A DNA stretch of 64,000 nucleotides, from NCBI RefSeq assembly GCF_020524585.1, contig NZ_JAIVLK010000008.1, forward strand, positions 1 to 64,000, written 5' to 3'. The notes under the pieces were generated by a model, which worked only from the letters and a program-made list of their open reading frames with translations, was not told the DNA's origin and ran no database searches. Each line of letters starts with the position of its first letter. Positions within the stretch are counted from its first letter, which is position 1. Below are positions 55,191 to 64,000 of the stretch, one piece after another. Source of the DNA: Celeribacter naphthalenivorans (lineage in GTDB: Bacteria; Pseudomonadota; Alphaproteobacteria; Rhodobacterales; Rhodobacteraceae). Both the position numbers and the translations under genes were made by a program.

Positions 55191-58009
55191 TGCGCTTGCG
55201 CTCGTTTCGCGCCGGTCACGATGGCCTCGCGCAGTTTCTTCTCAAGCGATTTGCGCTTGGATTCGGCATGGAGTTTCATCCCGAACATGTCCTTTACATA
55301 GAACACATCGACCACCTGCGCGCCGTAGGTGGCGATCTGGGCGGTGACGATGGAGATGCTGTTTTCGGCCAAAACCCGCGTCAAGTCGTACAAAAGACCG
55401 GGGCGGTCGCGGGTGTCGACCTCGATGATGGTGAAAATCTCCGAGCCTTCGTTGTCAAAGGAAATCGAGGTCGGCACATTGAATTTGCTTTCGCGTTTCT
55501 TGATCTTGTCGCGGGTGTCGAGCGCCTCGCGGGCCATGACCTGACCGCGCAGGATCTTGTCGATCATCTGACGCAGACGCGGCAGGCGGGCGCTCTCAAA
55601 CGGATTGCCGTCATTGTCCTGAATCCAGAACACGGCGGTGGCGTAGCCATCCTTCGAGGTAAAGGTCCGGGCGTCGACCACGTTGGCGCCGACCAGTGCC
55701 AGAGCGCCTGCGAGCCGCGAGAAAATCCCGTGGTGGTCGGCCAGGGCGAAACAGGCCCGCGTGGCGTCGCGGTCTTCGTCCTGATGCAGGTCGATGCGAA
55801 TTTCGTCGGCCTGAATGTCCTTGAGAAGATGCGCAAAAATCTCATGCGCGGCAAAGGGCAGACCCTGCCAATAGGTGCTGTAATGCCGCTGCAACTCGGT
55901 GCGTTTCTCGGCGGCATCCCAATCCAGAAGCCGGCTGCGCAGCTCTTTTTTCGCTTCACCTTCGCGGGCGTCGCGGTTGATCTCTTCGAGCCCGTGTTCA
56001 AGCGCATAGGCAGTCTGCGAATGCAGGTTGCGGATCAGCGTGGCTTTCCAGTTGTTCCAGACATCCGGGCCGACGCCGCGAATGTCGCAGACGGTCAGTA
56101 CGGTCAAAAGATCGAGCCGCTCGCGGGTTTTCACCGCCTTGGCGAAATCGCGCACCGTGCGCGGATCAGCGATGTCACGTTTCTGGGCGATGTCCGACAT
56201 CAAGAGGTGATAGCGCACCAGCCATTCGACGGTCTCGCATTCGGCGGGCTTGAGGCCCAGCCGGGGCGCCACTTTGCGGGCGATCTGGGCGCCGATGACG
56301 GAATGGTCCTCGACGCGGCCCTTGCCGATGTCATGCAGCAACATGGCGACATACAAAACCTTGCGGTTCACCCCGGTTTTCAGGATGCGAGTCGAGACGG
56401 GCAGGGCCTCTTCCAACTCACCGCGTTCGATTTCAGCGAGGTTCGAGATCACCTGGATCGTGTGCTCATCCACCGTGTAGCTGTGATACATGTTGAATTG
56501 CATCATCGCCACAATGTGTTGGAATTCCGGGATAAACGCCCCCAAAACGCCCAGCTCGTTCATCCGCCGAAGCGCGCGTTCCGGGTTGCCGTGTTTCAAG
56601 AGAAGATCGAGGAAAATGCGCTGTGCCTCAGGATCATTGCGCATCTCATTGTCAATCATGCGGAGATTGGCGGAGATCAGGCGCATCACGTCCGGGTGCA
56701 ACAGATAGCCGGTGCGGAGCCCCTCTTCGAAGACACGCAACAGGTTGAGTTTGTCCGCCAAAAACGCCTTGCGGTCGCGCAGATTCAGCCGGTTGTGCAC
56801 CATCTCATATTGATCGCCGACCTTGCGGCGACGTTTCAAGAGACGTTGCAGCGCCGGTTCCTGTTTGACGTGCTGGGCCTCCAGAGAGGTCAGGAAAATC
56901 CGGGTCAGCTCGCCCACGCGGGTGGCGTGCAGAAAGTAGTTCTGCATGAAATGTTCGACCGCGCGGCGGCCCGAATGGTCGATATAGCCCAGACGTTCGG
57001 CCACCTCGACCTGCATGTCGAAGGTGAGCTGATCCATCGGCCGCCCGGCAATCAGGTGCAGCGCGTTGCGGGTGGCATGCAGGAAGGTTTCGGCCTCTTC
57101 GAACTGACGATATTCGTCTTGGGTAAAGACACCCGCCTTGACCAGATCGGCGGTGTTGCGCACGCCGTGCACATATTTTGCGATCCAGAACAGCGTGTGA
57201 AGATCGCGCAAACCCCCTTTGCCCTCTTTGATATTGGGCTCCACCACATAGCGCTGGCCGCCCTGTTTGCGGTGACGTTCGGCGCGTTCTTCGAGCTTGG
57301 CTTCGATGAATTCGCGCGCGGTGTTGCGGAACAGCTCATCGCGCAGTTTGACGTGCAATTCTGTCGCCAGATCGCGATTTCCGGACAGGAAGCGCAGCTC
57401 CAACATCGCCGTGCGGATGGTGAAATCTTCTTTGCCCAGTCGGATACAATCGCGCACCGTGCGGGTCGAATGCCCGACTTTGAGGTGAAGGTCCCAGAAC
57501 ATGTAGAGCATGCTCTCGACCAGGCTTTCGATCCAGCCGGTGATCTTATGCGGGGCGAGGAACAGAAGGTCGACGTCGGAATCCGGCGACATTTCCCCGC
57601 GTCCGTATCCGCCCACGGCCAGAACGGCGATGCGTTCGCCTTCTGTCGGGTTGGGGTTCGGGTGCAGCTTCATCATTGCGGTGAAGAGCACCGTGGTGAC
57701 CAAACAATCGGTCAACCAAGCATAGGCCCGAAGCGCGGGACGCGCGTTGCGGGGCGCATCGAGCATGGCTGCGGCGATGGCGGCGCGGCCCCGTTTCTGG
57801 GCCGCGTTCAGGACCGCGACAGTGGCCTTTCGGATCTCCGCATCACTTTTGGCGTCTGCCCATCCCGCTTCGAGCGCTTTTTCCACGGCGGAGCTGTCGA
57901 AAATGGCGTCTTGCGCGCAGATGAAGGTGCCCGAAGGCGTTGGCAGAAAGGCGGTGAGGGCCGGGTGATCAGTATCCGGCGCCACGGAAGGCTCTTGGGG
58001 CAGGGTCAA
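55187..58009 (-). CDS. glnD: [protein-PII] uridylyltransferase GlnD
   Basis: A 940-residue nitrogen sensor that uridylylates and de-uridylylates PII. Nucleotidyltransferase motif VGGYGRGEMSPDSDVDLLF (near residue 130), HD domain LLHDIGKGRVEDHS (about 560) and two C-terminal ACT domains (ACFALADHHGIFSRLAGAL; TIIEVDTRDRPGLLYDLT). Length and order are normal. The TTG at 58009 overlaps the upstream lipoprotein gene by 41 bp; a GTG at 57985 is an alternative with an AAGAG ribosome site. Next comes murJ. Confidence 0.93.
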   Translation of the reverse strand: MTLPQEPSVAPDTDHPALTAFLPTPSGTFICAQDAIFDSSAVEKALEAGWADAKSDAEIRKATVAVLNAAQKRGRAAIAAAMLDAPRNARPALRAYAWLTDCLVTTVLFTAMMKLHPNPNPTEGERIAVLAVGGYGRGEMSPDSDVDLLFLAPHKITGWIESLVESMLYMFWDLHLKVGHSTRTVRDCIRLGKEDFTIRTAMLELRFLSGNRDLATELHVKLRDELFRNTAREFIEAKLEERAERHRKQGGQRYVVEPNIKEGKGGLRDLHTLFWIAKYVHGVRNTADLVKAGVFTQDEYRQFEEAETFLHATRNALHLIAGRPMDQLTFDMQVEVAERLGYIDHSGRRAVEHFMQNYFLHATRVGELTRIFLTSLEAQHVKQEPALQRLLKRRRKVGDQYEMVHNRLNLRDRKAFLADKLNLLRVFEEGLRTGYLLHPDVMRLISANLRMIDNEMRNDPEAQRIFLDLLLKHGNPERALRRMNELGVLGAFIPEFQHIVAMMQFNMYHSYTVDEHTIQVISNLAEIERGELEEALPVSTRILKTGVNRKVLYVAMLLHDIGKGRVEDHSVIGAQIARKVAPRLGLKPAECETVEWLVRYHLLMSDIAQKRDIADPRTVRDFAKAVKTRERLDLLTVLTVCDIRGVGPDVWNNWKATLIRNLHSQTAYALEHGLEEINRDAREGEAKKELRSRLLDWDAAEKRTELQRHYSTYWQGLPFAAHEIFAHLLKDIQADEIRIDLHQDEDRDATRACFALADHHGIFSRLAGALALVGANVVDARTFTSKDGYATAVFWIQDNDGNPFESARLPRLRQMIDKILRGQVMAREALDTRDKIKKRESKFNVPTSISFDNEGSEIFTIIEVDTRDRPGLLYDLTRVLAENSISIVTAQIATYGAQVVDVFYVKDMFGMKLHAESKRKSLEKKLREAIVTGAKRAQAQ

Positions 58010-59147
58010 TCTCGATTACCTGATTGTTCTGAATGGTCGCGATGGAGAGGCCGCGTTGGTTGGTACCGTCAGACATAAGTCTGAAAATCCCGTTCACACC
58101 GACAAAACCGGAGCCGCGGGTCAGACCCTGAGCGGTGAGCGCATTTTGGTTGCCGTCTTTGACCAATGCCCCGATGGCGGCGATGCCGTCATAGGCGAGA
58201 CCGGCGAGGGCATGGGGCGCCTGACCGTATTTGGCGGAATAATGCGCGGAGAAGTTGCTGGTCAGCTGTTGGTCGGGAATGGCGAACCAGCTGTCTTGCA
58301 GGCCCGGAAGGCTCATCGCAGAGGCGGGCACGTTCCAGCGTTGCAAGCCGATATATTGCGGGTTCGGCGACTTGATGCCGTTTTCCGGCAGCATCTGCGC
58401 CAAAAGCGGCATGGCGCCGTCATTGCCGGAGGTGAAGAAGATCGCATCGGCATTCGAGCTGCGCGCGGCGTTGGCGATCGGGCGGATGGCCTGAACCACG
58501 CCTTGTTGGCTCAACTCAAAGCTCTGGGTGCCGGCGAGGGTGGCGCCCTGACGGCTGATCGCGGATCGGATGGCGCTGGCACCGGCATTTTCCGCCGGGC
58601 TGTTGCCGTTCACGACCATGATCCGGCCCTTGCCGTTGGAGCGCGCGTAGGACACCAGCCGGTTGGCGGTGTTCTCAAAGGTCGGCCCAAGGATAAAGAC
58701 GTTGCCGCCCGCGACATCGGGGTTGTTGGAGAACGAGAGCACGTTGATGCCCGCATTGGCCGCCGGGATGCCCGCGAGTTTGGCGGAACCGCCGTAAACC
58801 GGGCCGAGGATGATCTTGGCACCGTCCTTCACCGCCTGAGTTGCGGCGGCAGAGGCGCGTTCGGCCTGACCGCCGGTCGGGTACACGCGCAGATCAATGC
58901 TAACGCCGTCGAGATCGGCCATCGCGAGGCGCGCGGCGTTTTCGATGGAACGCGCCATGCCGACGTCGCCGCCCTGTTGTGATTCGTAGGGCACGAGAAG
59001 CGCGACCGGCACTGGATTGGACGTGTTGATCTTCGGCCCCCCCGTGACAGGCAAAGCGCCCGGATCACAAGCGGCAAGAGCAATAACAGACAGGCCAAGC
59101 GCAACTTTGGTGAGCGACTTGCGGGCGGCGCGAAGAACGGCGAACAT
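57969..59147 (-). CDS. LpoA-like penicillin-binding-protein activator lipoprotein
   Basis: A 392-residue lipoprotein with signal peptide and lipobox LAAC (Cys about residue 28). The mature part is a type-I periplasmic binding fold: VALLVPYESQQGGDVGMARSIE, GAKIILGPVYGGSAKLAG, FSNNPDVAGGNVFILGPTFE and FTSGNDGAMPLLAQMLPENG, resembling ABC substrate-binding proteins and the C-terminal half of LpoA, the activator of PBP1A. It is divergent from rsmI, the neighbour usual for such proteins. Confidence 0.85.
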   Translation of the reverse strand: MFAVLRAARKSLTKVALGLSVIALAACDPGALPVTGGPKINTSNPVPVALLVPYESQQGGDVGMARSIENAARLAMADLDGVSIDLRVYPTGGQAERASAAATQAVKDGAKIILGPVYGGSAKLAGIPAANAGINVLSFSNNPDVAGGNVFILGPTFENTANRLVSYARSNGKGRIMVVNGNSPAENAGASAIRSAISRQGATLAGTQSFELSQQGVVQAIRPIANAARSSNADAIFFTSGNDGAMPLLAQMLPENGIKSPNPQYIGLQRWNVPASAMSLPGLQDSWFAIPDQQLTSNFSAHYSAKYGQAPHALAGLAYDGIAAIGALVKDGNQNALTAQGLTRGSGFVGVNGIFRLMSDGTNQRGLSIATIQNNQVIEIDPAPRAFRGAGY

Positions 59148-59263
59148 AGGGAAACCTCACTCTGGACGGCAAAGGCGCAACACGGGGGTCCGGTCACGCA
59201 AATTTGCGGGCAGACTATGCGACAGTCCTCAAAGAGTAAACGCTGCAAAGGGCAGAGATCACA

Positions 59264-60121
59264 TTGATATATCAAACCAAGCCGCTTTCTGCCGGTCTCC
59301 ATTTCCTCGCCACGCCGATTGGCAACGCCCGGGACATCACGCTGCGCGCCCTCGACATCTTGGCCTCTGCCGATGTGCTGGCCGCCGAAGACACGCGGTC
59401 CCTGCGCAAATTGATGGAAATTCATGGCGTTCCCCTGGAGGGGCGGCACATCTACCCCTATCACGATCACAACGGCGCCCAGATGCGTCCGCGTCTGATC
59501 GCGCTGATGGAAGAGGGCAAATCCGTGGCCTACGCCTCGGAGGCAGGCACGCCTTTGGTGGCCGATCCGGGATTTGTTCTGTGTCGCGAGGCGCTTGAGC
59601 GCAATATCCCTGTCACCTCCGCGCCGGGGCCCTCCGCGATGATCGCGGCGCTGACCATCTCCGGCCTGCCTTCGGATCGTTTTCTTTTTGCGGGGTTTCC
59701 GCCGTCGTCCTTGGGGGCGCGTTTGAAATTCTTCACCTCCTTTGCCGCCGTGCCCGCCACGCTCGGGTTCTATGAAAGCCCGAAACGCGTTCACCGAACC
59801 TTAGGCGAATTGTGCGACACCTTGGGGGAAACCCGCCCGGCGGCGTTGTGTCGGGAGTTGACGAAACGGTTCGAAGAGGTGCGCAAAGGCACGCTCAGGG
59901 AGTTGGAAGAAAGCCTGCGCGATGCGCCGGTGAAGGGCGAGATCGTGTTGCTCGTCGGGCGCGCAGATCATGTCGAGGTTTCCGAGGCGGATTTGGAAGC
60001 GGATCTTGAGGCGGCCTTGCAGAACATGACGGTGAAGGATGCCGCAGCAGAGGTGGCGGCCAAACATGGGCTGAAAAAACGCGACGTTTACCAAATGGCG
60101 TTGGCGATGACTGGAAAATAA
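59264..60121 (+). CDS. rsmI: 16S rRNA (cytidine1402-2'-O)-methyltransferase
   Basis: A 285-residue tetrapyrrole-methylase-fold enzyme modifying C1402 of 16S rRNA. Motifs: GLHFLATPIGNARDITLRAL (SAM-binding), LAAEDTRSLRKLM, VAYASEAGTPLVADPGF and SAPGPSAMIAALTISGLPSDRF. Start is TTG (MIYQTKPLSAG); no in-frame ATG precedes the conserved core, and AAGGG is upstream. Followed by yraN 19 bp later. Confidence 0.93.
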   Translation: MIYQTKPLSAGLHFLATPIGNARDITLRALDILASADVLAAEDTRSLRKLMEIHGVPLEGRHIYPYHDHNGAQMRPRLIALMEEGKSVAYASEAGTPLVADPGFVLCREALERNIPVTSAPGPSAMIAALTISGLPSDRFLFAGFPPSSLGARLKFFTSFAAVPATLGFYESPKRVHRTLGELCDTLGETRPAALCRELTKRFEEVRKGTLRELEESLRDAPVKGEIVLLVGRADHVEVSEADLEADLEAALQNMTVKDAAAEVAAKHGLKKRDVYQMALAMTGK

Positions 60122-60140
60122 GAACGGGAAGTGAGGCCGA

Positions 60141-60524
60141 ATGTCGGCGGAAAATCCAAGGCGTATCCGCGGCGAACAAGCCTATCATTTCGGTCTTTCC
60201 GCCGAAGACATCGTTGCGCGCCACTATACGGAACGCGGCTATGAGCTTTTGGAGCGGCGTTGGCGCGGGGCGGGCGGAGAGATTGATCTTATTTTTCGCA
60301 TCGGGGAAGAGGGGGATGAGATTGTCTTTGTTGAGGTGAAGGCCTCGAAAACCCACGCCCGCGCCAGTGCCGCGCTCGGTGCCCGCCAACAGGCCCGGCT
60401 TTGCGCCAGTGCGGAGGATTACATCGGGCGACTGCCATCCGGGCTTTTGACGCCGATGCGGATCGATGTGGCGTTGGTGAATGGGGTCGGAGAGGTCGAG
60501 TGTCTGGAGAATGCGTTGATGTAA
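60141..60524 (+). CDS. yraN: YraN family protein (UPF0102)
   Basis: A 127-residue endonuclease-fold protein; family motifs RGEQAYHFGLSAEDIVARHY, GGEIDLIFRIGEEGDEIVFVEVKASKTHARASAALG (the catalytic-type E-x-D...E-V-K). Common next to rsmI; role uncertain, perhaps in DNA uptake or processing. Operon with rsmI. Confidence 0.93.
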   Translation: MSAENPRRIRGEQAYHFGLSAEDIVARHYTERGYELLERRWRGAGGEIDLIFRIGEEGDEIVFVEVKASKTHARASAALGARQQARLCASAEDYIGRLPSGLLTPMRIDVALVNGVGEVECLENALM

Positions 60525-60613
60525 AACCTGCATGTGATCTTGCGCACAGGACATTGCCATTGAATGCGCCCCCCGGCTGGTCCATCTAAGAGACAACCAG
60601 AGGAGATACGCCC

Positions 60614-61567
60614 TTGTCCAAGACCCCAGCGCTGAAAGTCGCGATTCAGATGGACCCGATCGGTCCGATCAACATCAATGCCGACAGCACGTTTCGCATC
60701 ATGGAAGAGGCGCAAAAGCGCGGCCATGAGCTGTTCTATTACACGCCGGATCATCTGGCCTTCCAAGAGGGGCGTGTCACGGCGCGCGGCTGGCCGGTCG
60801 AGGTGCGCCGCGTCGAGGGCGATCACTACACCTTGGGCGAGATGACTGAGGTCGATTTGTCGGATTACGACGTTGTATGGCTGCGTCAGGACCCGCCGTT
60901 TGACATGGGCTACATCACAACGACGCATTTGCTCGAACTGATCACCCCGGGCACTTTGGTGGTCAACGATCCGTTCTGGGTGCGTAACTATCCTGAGAAA
61001 CTGCTGGTCCTGACCTTCCCGGACCTGACGCCGCCCACCGCGATTGCCCGCGATCTTGAGACCATCAAAGCGTTCAAGGAAAAGCACGGCGACATCATCC
61101 TGAAGCCGCTCTACGGCAACGGCGGCGCGGGCGTGTTCCGGCTTGACCCGAACGACCGCAATCTCTCGTCCCTGCATGAGCTGTTCACCGGCATCTCGCG
61201 CGAGCCGATGATCGTGCAGAAATTCCTGCCCGATGTGTCGAATGGCGACAAACGCGTGATCCTCGTCGATGGCGAACCCGTAGGCGCGATCAACCGTGTG
61301 CCGCAGGCCGGGGAAACGCGCTCGAACATGCACGTTGGCGGGCGTCCGGAAAAGGTTGGCCTCACCGCCCGCGATCTGGAAATCTGCGCCCGCATCGGGC
61401 CGCTGTTGAAAGAAAAAGGCCAGGTCTTCGTCGGCATCGACGTGATCGGCGACTACCTGACCGAGATCAACGTGACCTCTCCGACGGGCATTCAGGAGCT
61501 CGAGCGCTTCGACGGCACCAACACGGCGGAGCTGATCTGGAAAGCGATCGAGGCCAAACGCGCATGA
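60614..61567 (+). CDS. gshB: glutathione synthetase
   Basis: A 317-residue ATP-grasp glutathione synthetase, joining gamma-glutamylcysteine and glycine. [20 protein letters not shown] at the N-terminus, then [19 protein letters not shown]-like [33 protein letters not shown] and the C-terminal [19 protein letters not shown]. Start is TTG 60614 ([11 protein letters not shown]), with AGAGGAGATACGCCC as ribosome site. It overlaps the next gene's ATG by four bases (ATGA). Confidence 0.94.
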   Translation: MSKTPALKVAIQMDPIGPININADSTFRIMEEAQKRGHELFYYTPDHLAFQEGRVTARGWPVEVRRVEGDHYTLGEMTEVDLSDYDVVWLRQDPPFDMGYITTTHLLELITPGTLVVNDPFWVRNYPEKLLVLTFPDLTPPTAIARDLETIKAFKEKHGDIILKPLYGNGGAGVFRLDPNDRNLSSLHELFTGISREPMIVQKFLPDVSNGDKRVILVDGEPVGAINRVPQAGETRSNMHVGGRPEKVGLTARDLEICARIGPLLKEKGQVFVGIDVIGDYLTEINVTSPTGIQELERFDGTNTAELIWKAIEAKRA

Positions 61568-62454
61568 GCCTTCGGATGCGGCTCGTGTCCGGGGCCTTGA
61601 GCCCCGTCGTGCGGGCCGCGTTTACCCATGCGCAAAACCCCGTGCCTTTGCGAGACGGGGTTGATCTTGCGGCCAAGCTCAGCCTGCCGGTGCAATTGTC
61701 CGCCGAAGTCACCCATGACGCTTTGGGCCTGCCGGGCATGTGGATCAGACCGCCGGACTGTGACGACGAGCGTGTCATCCTGTTTTTCCATGGTGGCGGC
61801 TACATCGCCGGAAGTCCCGAAACCCACAAACGCCTCGCCTCACGGCTGGCGCAACTGGCCAATCGGCCTGTGTTCTTGCCCGCCTATCGGCTGGCGCCCG
61901 AACATCCGCTGCCCGCGGCGTTTGAGGATGCTTTGGTCGTCTGGGACGCGCTGGTGGCTTCGGGTTACAGTCCACAAGAGATCACCATCGGCGGCGACAG
62001 TGCCGGCGGTGGGCTGGCCCTGACGCTTTTGGCGGAGTTGTGCCAGCGCGGCGCGCCGCCCGCCGGAGCTTTCGGCTGGTCGCCCTTCACCGATCTGACG
62101 TTGTCCAGCCCGTCGTTCGAGACCAACGCAGAGCGCGATCACTTTTTCCCGTCGGAGCGGGCTCGCGACCTGATCGCGATGATCCTCGGGGCCTCCGCGC
62201 CTGAGGACCCGCAAGTCTCGCCGATCTTTGCCCGCTTTCCCGACTGTCCGCCGGTGCTGTTACAGGCTTCGGAGTGTGAGATTCTGCGCGACGATTCCGT
62301 GCGTATGGCGGCGCATCTGCGCGAAGAAGGGGCGGAGGTGGTACTCAGCCTCACCGAAGGCGCACCGCATGTCTGGCAGATGTTCGACGGGTTTTTCCCC
62401 GAGGCGCGTCAGGCGATTGAGGAGACGGCGGCGTTTCTGAAAGCTCTTAATTGA
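61564..62454 (+). CDS. HSL-family alpha/beta hydrolase (esterase/lipase)
   Basis: A 296-residue hormone-sensitive-lipase-type esterase. The oxyanion motif is [18 protein letters not shown] (about residues 75-92), the nucleophile elbow [17 protein letters not shown] (Ser about 148) and catalytic-Asp/His region [18 protein letters not shown] and [10 protein letters not shown]. Substrate unknown. It is translationally coupled to gshB and overlaps the convergent comM stop by 8 bases. Confidence 0.88.
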   Translation: MSLRMRLVSGALSPVVRAAFTHAQNPVPLRDGVDLAAKLSLPVQLSAEVTHDALGLPGMWIRPPDCDDERVILFFHGGGYIAGSPETHKRLASRLAQLANRPVFLPAYRLAPEHPLPAAFEDALVVWDALVASGYSPQEITIGGDSAGGGLALTLLAELCQRGAPPAGAFGWSPFTDLTLSSPSFETNAERDHFFPSERARDLIAMILGASAPEDPQVSPIFARFPDCPPVLLQASECEILRDDSVRMAAHLREEGAEVVLSLTEGAPHVWQMFDGFFPEARQAIEETAAFLKALN

Positions 62455-63958
62455 GCACGCCCGACACCACCCGGTAGCTCAGGGCTTCGGCCAGATGGGG
62501 GCGGCGCACATCGTCTTCGCCCGCCAGATCTGCAATCGTGCGCGCGACCCGCAAGACGCGGTGATAGCCGCGTGCCGACAGCCCAAGCTTTTCGGCGGCT
62601 TTGGTCAAAATCTCCCGCCCCTCGGCATCGGGACGGGCGACATCATCCAGCATCTGCCCCTCGATCTGCGCATTGGTGCGATACCCGGTGCCGTCATAGC
62701 GCTCGGTCTGGACCGCGCGCGCTTGGGCGACGCGCGCCGCAACCGTGGCGGAGCTGTCACCGGAGGGCGGCAGGTCCAAATCCTGAAACTGCACGGGCGG
62801 CATTTCGAGCCGCAAATCGAAACGGTCCATCAAAGGTCCGGAAATCCGGCCCAGATAGTCCTCACCACAGAGCGGGACTTTGGCGCAGGCCCGTGCCGGA
62901 TCGGGCAGGTACCCGCATTTGCAAGGATTCGCCGCCGCGACCAGCATGAACCGCGCGGGGTAGCGCATGTGGGCGTTGGCGCGGGCGACCATGACCTCGC
63001 CGGTCTCGATGGGCTGGCGCAGGGTTTCCAAAACGGCGCGCGGGAATTCTGGGAATTCATCGAGGAAGAGCACGCCATTATGCGCCAGCGAAATCTCCCC
63101 CGGCTGGGCGCCACGCCCGCCGCCGACGATGGCGGCCATGGAGGCGGTGTGATGCGGCTCGCGAAAGGGGCGTGCGCGGGAAATGCCGCCTTCGTCCAAG
63201 AGGCCCGCGAGGGAATGGATGATCGAAGTTTCCAAGGCCTCCTGCGCCGAGAGCGGCGGCAGGATGGTCGGCAGGCGTGCGGCCAACATGGATTTTCCGG
63301 ACCCGGGCGTGCCGACCATGAACATGTGATGCCCGCCCGATGCGGCGATCTCCATGGCGCGTTTGGCCTTTTCCTGCCCTTTCACATCGCGCAAGTCGCG
63401 GTGATGATTGGGGAGAGTAATCTCGCCCGGATGGGCCTCATGGATCGGCCGGTCGCCGGTGAAGTGGCGCAGGAGTTGCGCGAGGTGTTTCGCGCCATAG
63501 ACGGGCGTCGCGCCGACCCAAGCGGCCTCTGATCCACAAGCCTCGGGGCAGGCGAGGACACAGTCCAACTCGGCGGCTTTCAAGGCCGCGGGCAGCGCGC
63601 CATGGACCGCGACGAGCGACCCGTCCAGCGCCAATTCACCCAAGGACAGCGTCTCTTCGGCTTTCTCTGCGGGGATCAATCCGGTGGCAGCGAGGATCGC
63701 CAATGCGATGGGCAGGTCGAAATGCGAGCCGATTTTCGGCAGATCGGCGGGCGAGAGGTTGATGACGAGTTTTTTGGACGGCAGCGCGATTTGCATCGCC
63801 GCGAGGGCCGCGCGGACCCTCTCGCGTGCCTCACTCACAGCCTTGTCCGGCAATCCGACGATGGTGAAACTGGGCAATCCGGGAGCGATAGCGCACTGCA
63901 CCTCGACGGGGCGGGCCTCGATGCCTTCGAAAGCGACGGAGAATGTCCGTGCGACCAT
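62447..63958 (-). CDS. comM: YifB/ComM family Mg chelatase-like AAA+ ATPase
   Basis: A 503-residue ComM/YifB protein, a hexameric AAA+ helicase assisting natural transformation. N-terminal Lon-like domain (VARTFSVAFEGIEARPVEVQ), AAA+ domain with Walker A VGTPGSGKSMLAARLPT (about residue 217) and sensor segments LFLDEFPEFPRAVLETLRQP, a zinc-type Cys cluster NPCKCGYL with CAKVPLC, and the C-terminal RGYHRVLRVARTIADL. ATG 63958 is used; a longer frame to 63985 has poor context. Confidence 0.92.
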   Translation of the reverse strand: MVARTFSVAFEGIEARPVEVQCAIAPGLPSFTIVGLPDKAVSEARERVRAALAAMQIALPSKKLVINLSPADLPKIGSHFDLPIALAILAATGLIPAEKAEETLSLGELALDGSLVAVHGALPAALKAAELDCVLACPEACGSEAAWVGATPVYGAKHLAQLLRHFTGDRPIHEAHPGEITLPNHHRDLRDVKGQEKAKRAMEIAASGGHHMFMVGTPGSGKSMLAARLPTILPPLSAQEALETSIIHSLAGLLDEGGISRARPFREPHHTASMAAIVGGGRGAQPGEISLAHNGVLFLDEFPEFPRAVLETLRQPIETGEVMVARANAHMRYPARFMLVAAANPCKCGYLPDPARACAKVPLCGEDYLGRISGPLMDRFDLRLEMPPVQFQDLDLPPSGDSSATVAARVAQARAVQTERYDGTGYRTNAQIEGQMLDDVARPDAEGREILTKAAEKLGLSARGYHRVLRVARTIADLAGEDDVRRPHLAEALSYRVVSGVLN

Positions 63959-64000
63959 GGTGTGCTCCCGGTGCGTGTTAACCAATCTTAACCCGTCTAG

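Noticed and set aside
55190-58078. A plus-strand open frame of about 960 codons antisense to glnD
   Set aside because: Same reason: GlnD motifs are intact on the minus strand, and the antisense product has no recognisable domain.

Overview
The window is a gene-dense, GC-rich chromosomal segment from an alphaproteobacterium of the order Rhodobacterales, most likely a marine Roseobacter-group or close relative. Support for this: alphaproteobacterial-style TCA operons (mdh, sucC/sucD, odhAB, lpd; sdhCDAB), ethylmalonyl-CoA pathway genes (ccr, ecm, mch and an Mcl2-like CitE protein), a luxR-luxI pair beside ccr, and many small proteins typical of this order. There is one tRNA gene (tRNA-Ala, GGC). 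I see no rRNA genes, insertion sequences, prophage or CRISPR arrays.

Layout. 0-6 kb: the 5' end of acs, a chemoreceptor, the tRNA, a FYDLN-acid protein, a YgjP-like metallohydrolase, an FCD-type GntR regulator and an acyl-CoA thioesterase. 6-20 kb (minus strand): a TCA block read mdh - two glycosyltransferases - sucC - lipoprotein - sucD - odhA - odhB - small membrane protein - MAPEG protein - lpd, with a divergent outer-membrane protein upstream of sucC. 20-24 kb: a TSUP permease, a small periplasmic protein, then Mcl2-like, NnrU, DUF1737 and mesaconyl-CoA hydratase, with a palindromic intergenic repeat. 24-30 kb: sdhC-D-A, three unrelated genes (pyruvyl transferase, sulfotransferase-like, lipoprotein), then sdhB. 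30-36 kb: creD, small proteins, aldo/keto reductase, deoD, a periplasmic JAMM-like DUF4329 protein and ecm. 37-42 kb: ccr, a small gene overlapping luxR, luxI and an AAA helicase. 42-48.5 kb: a TIGR02186/TSUP pair and a four-gene BMP-type nucleoside ABC importer. 48.6-55 kb: rimI, Nfu, DUF2267, universal stress protein, L,D-transpeptidase, trpS, a rhomboid-like protein and murJ. 55-64 kb: glnD, an LpoA-like lipoprotein, rsmI, yraN, gshB, an HSL-family esterase and comM.

How it fits together. acs activates acetate to acetyl-CoA. ccr, ecm, mch and the Mcl2-like protein carry acetyl-CoA assimilation, and the mdh/suc/odh/sdh genes complete the TCA cycle, so the window concentrates acetyl-CoA metabolism. 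The most interesting regulatory signal is the 10-bp palindrome TGTGATCACA. It lies 10 bp upstream of the GntR gene, as a pair about two helical turns apart upstream of sucC, and as a similar pair upstream of sdhC. This suggests an autoregulated GntR factor controlling the TCA operons.

Other points worth a second look are the accessory genes lodged inside otherwise standard suc, odh and sdh operons, a possible leader or small RNA upstream of the universal stress protein gene, a rhomboid protein lacking its catalytic residues, and an uncatalogued 55-residue gene downstream of a PhaR-like palindrome. All functional calls come from reading sequence motifs; no database search was run.
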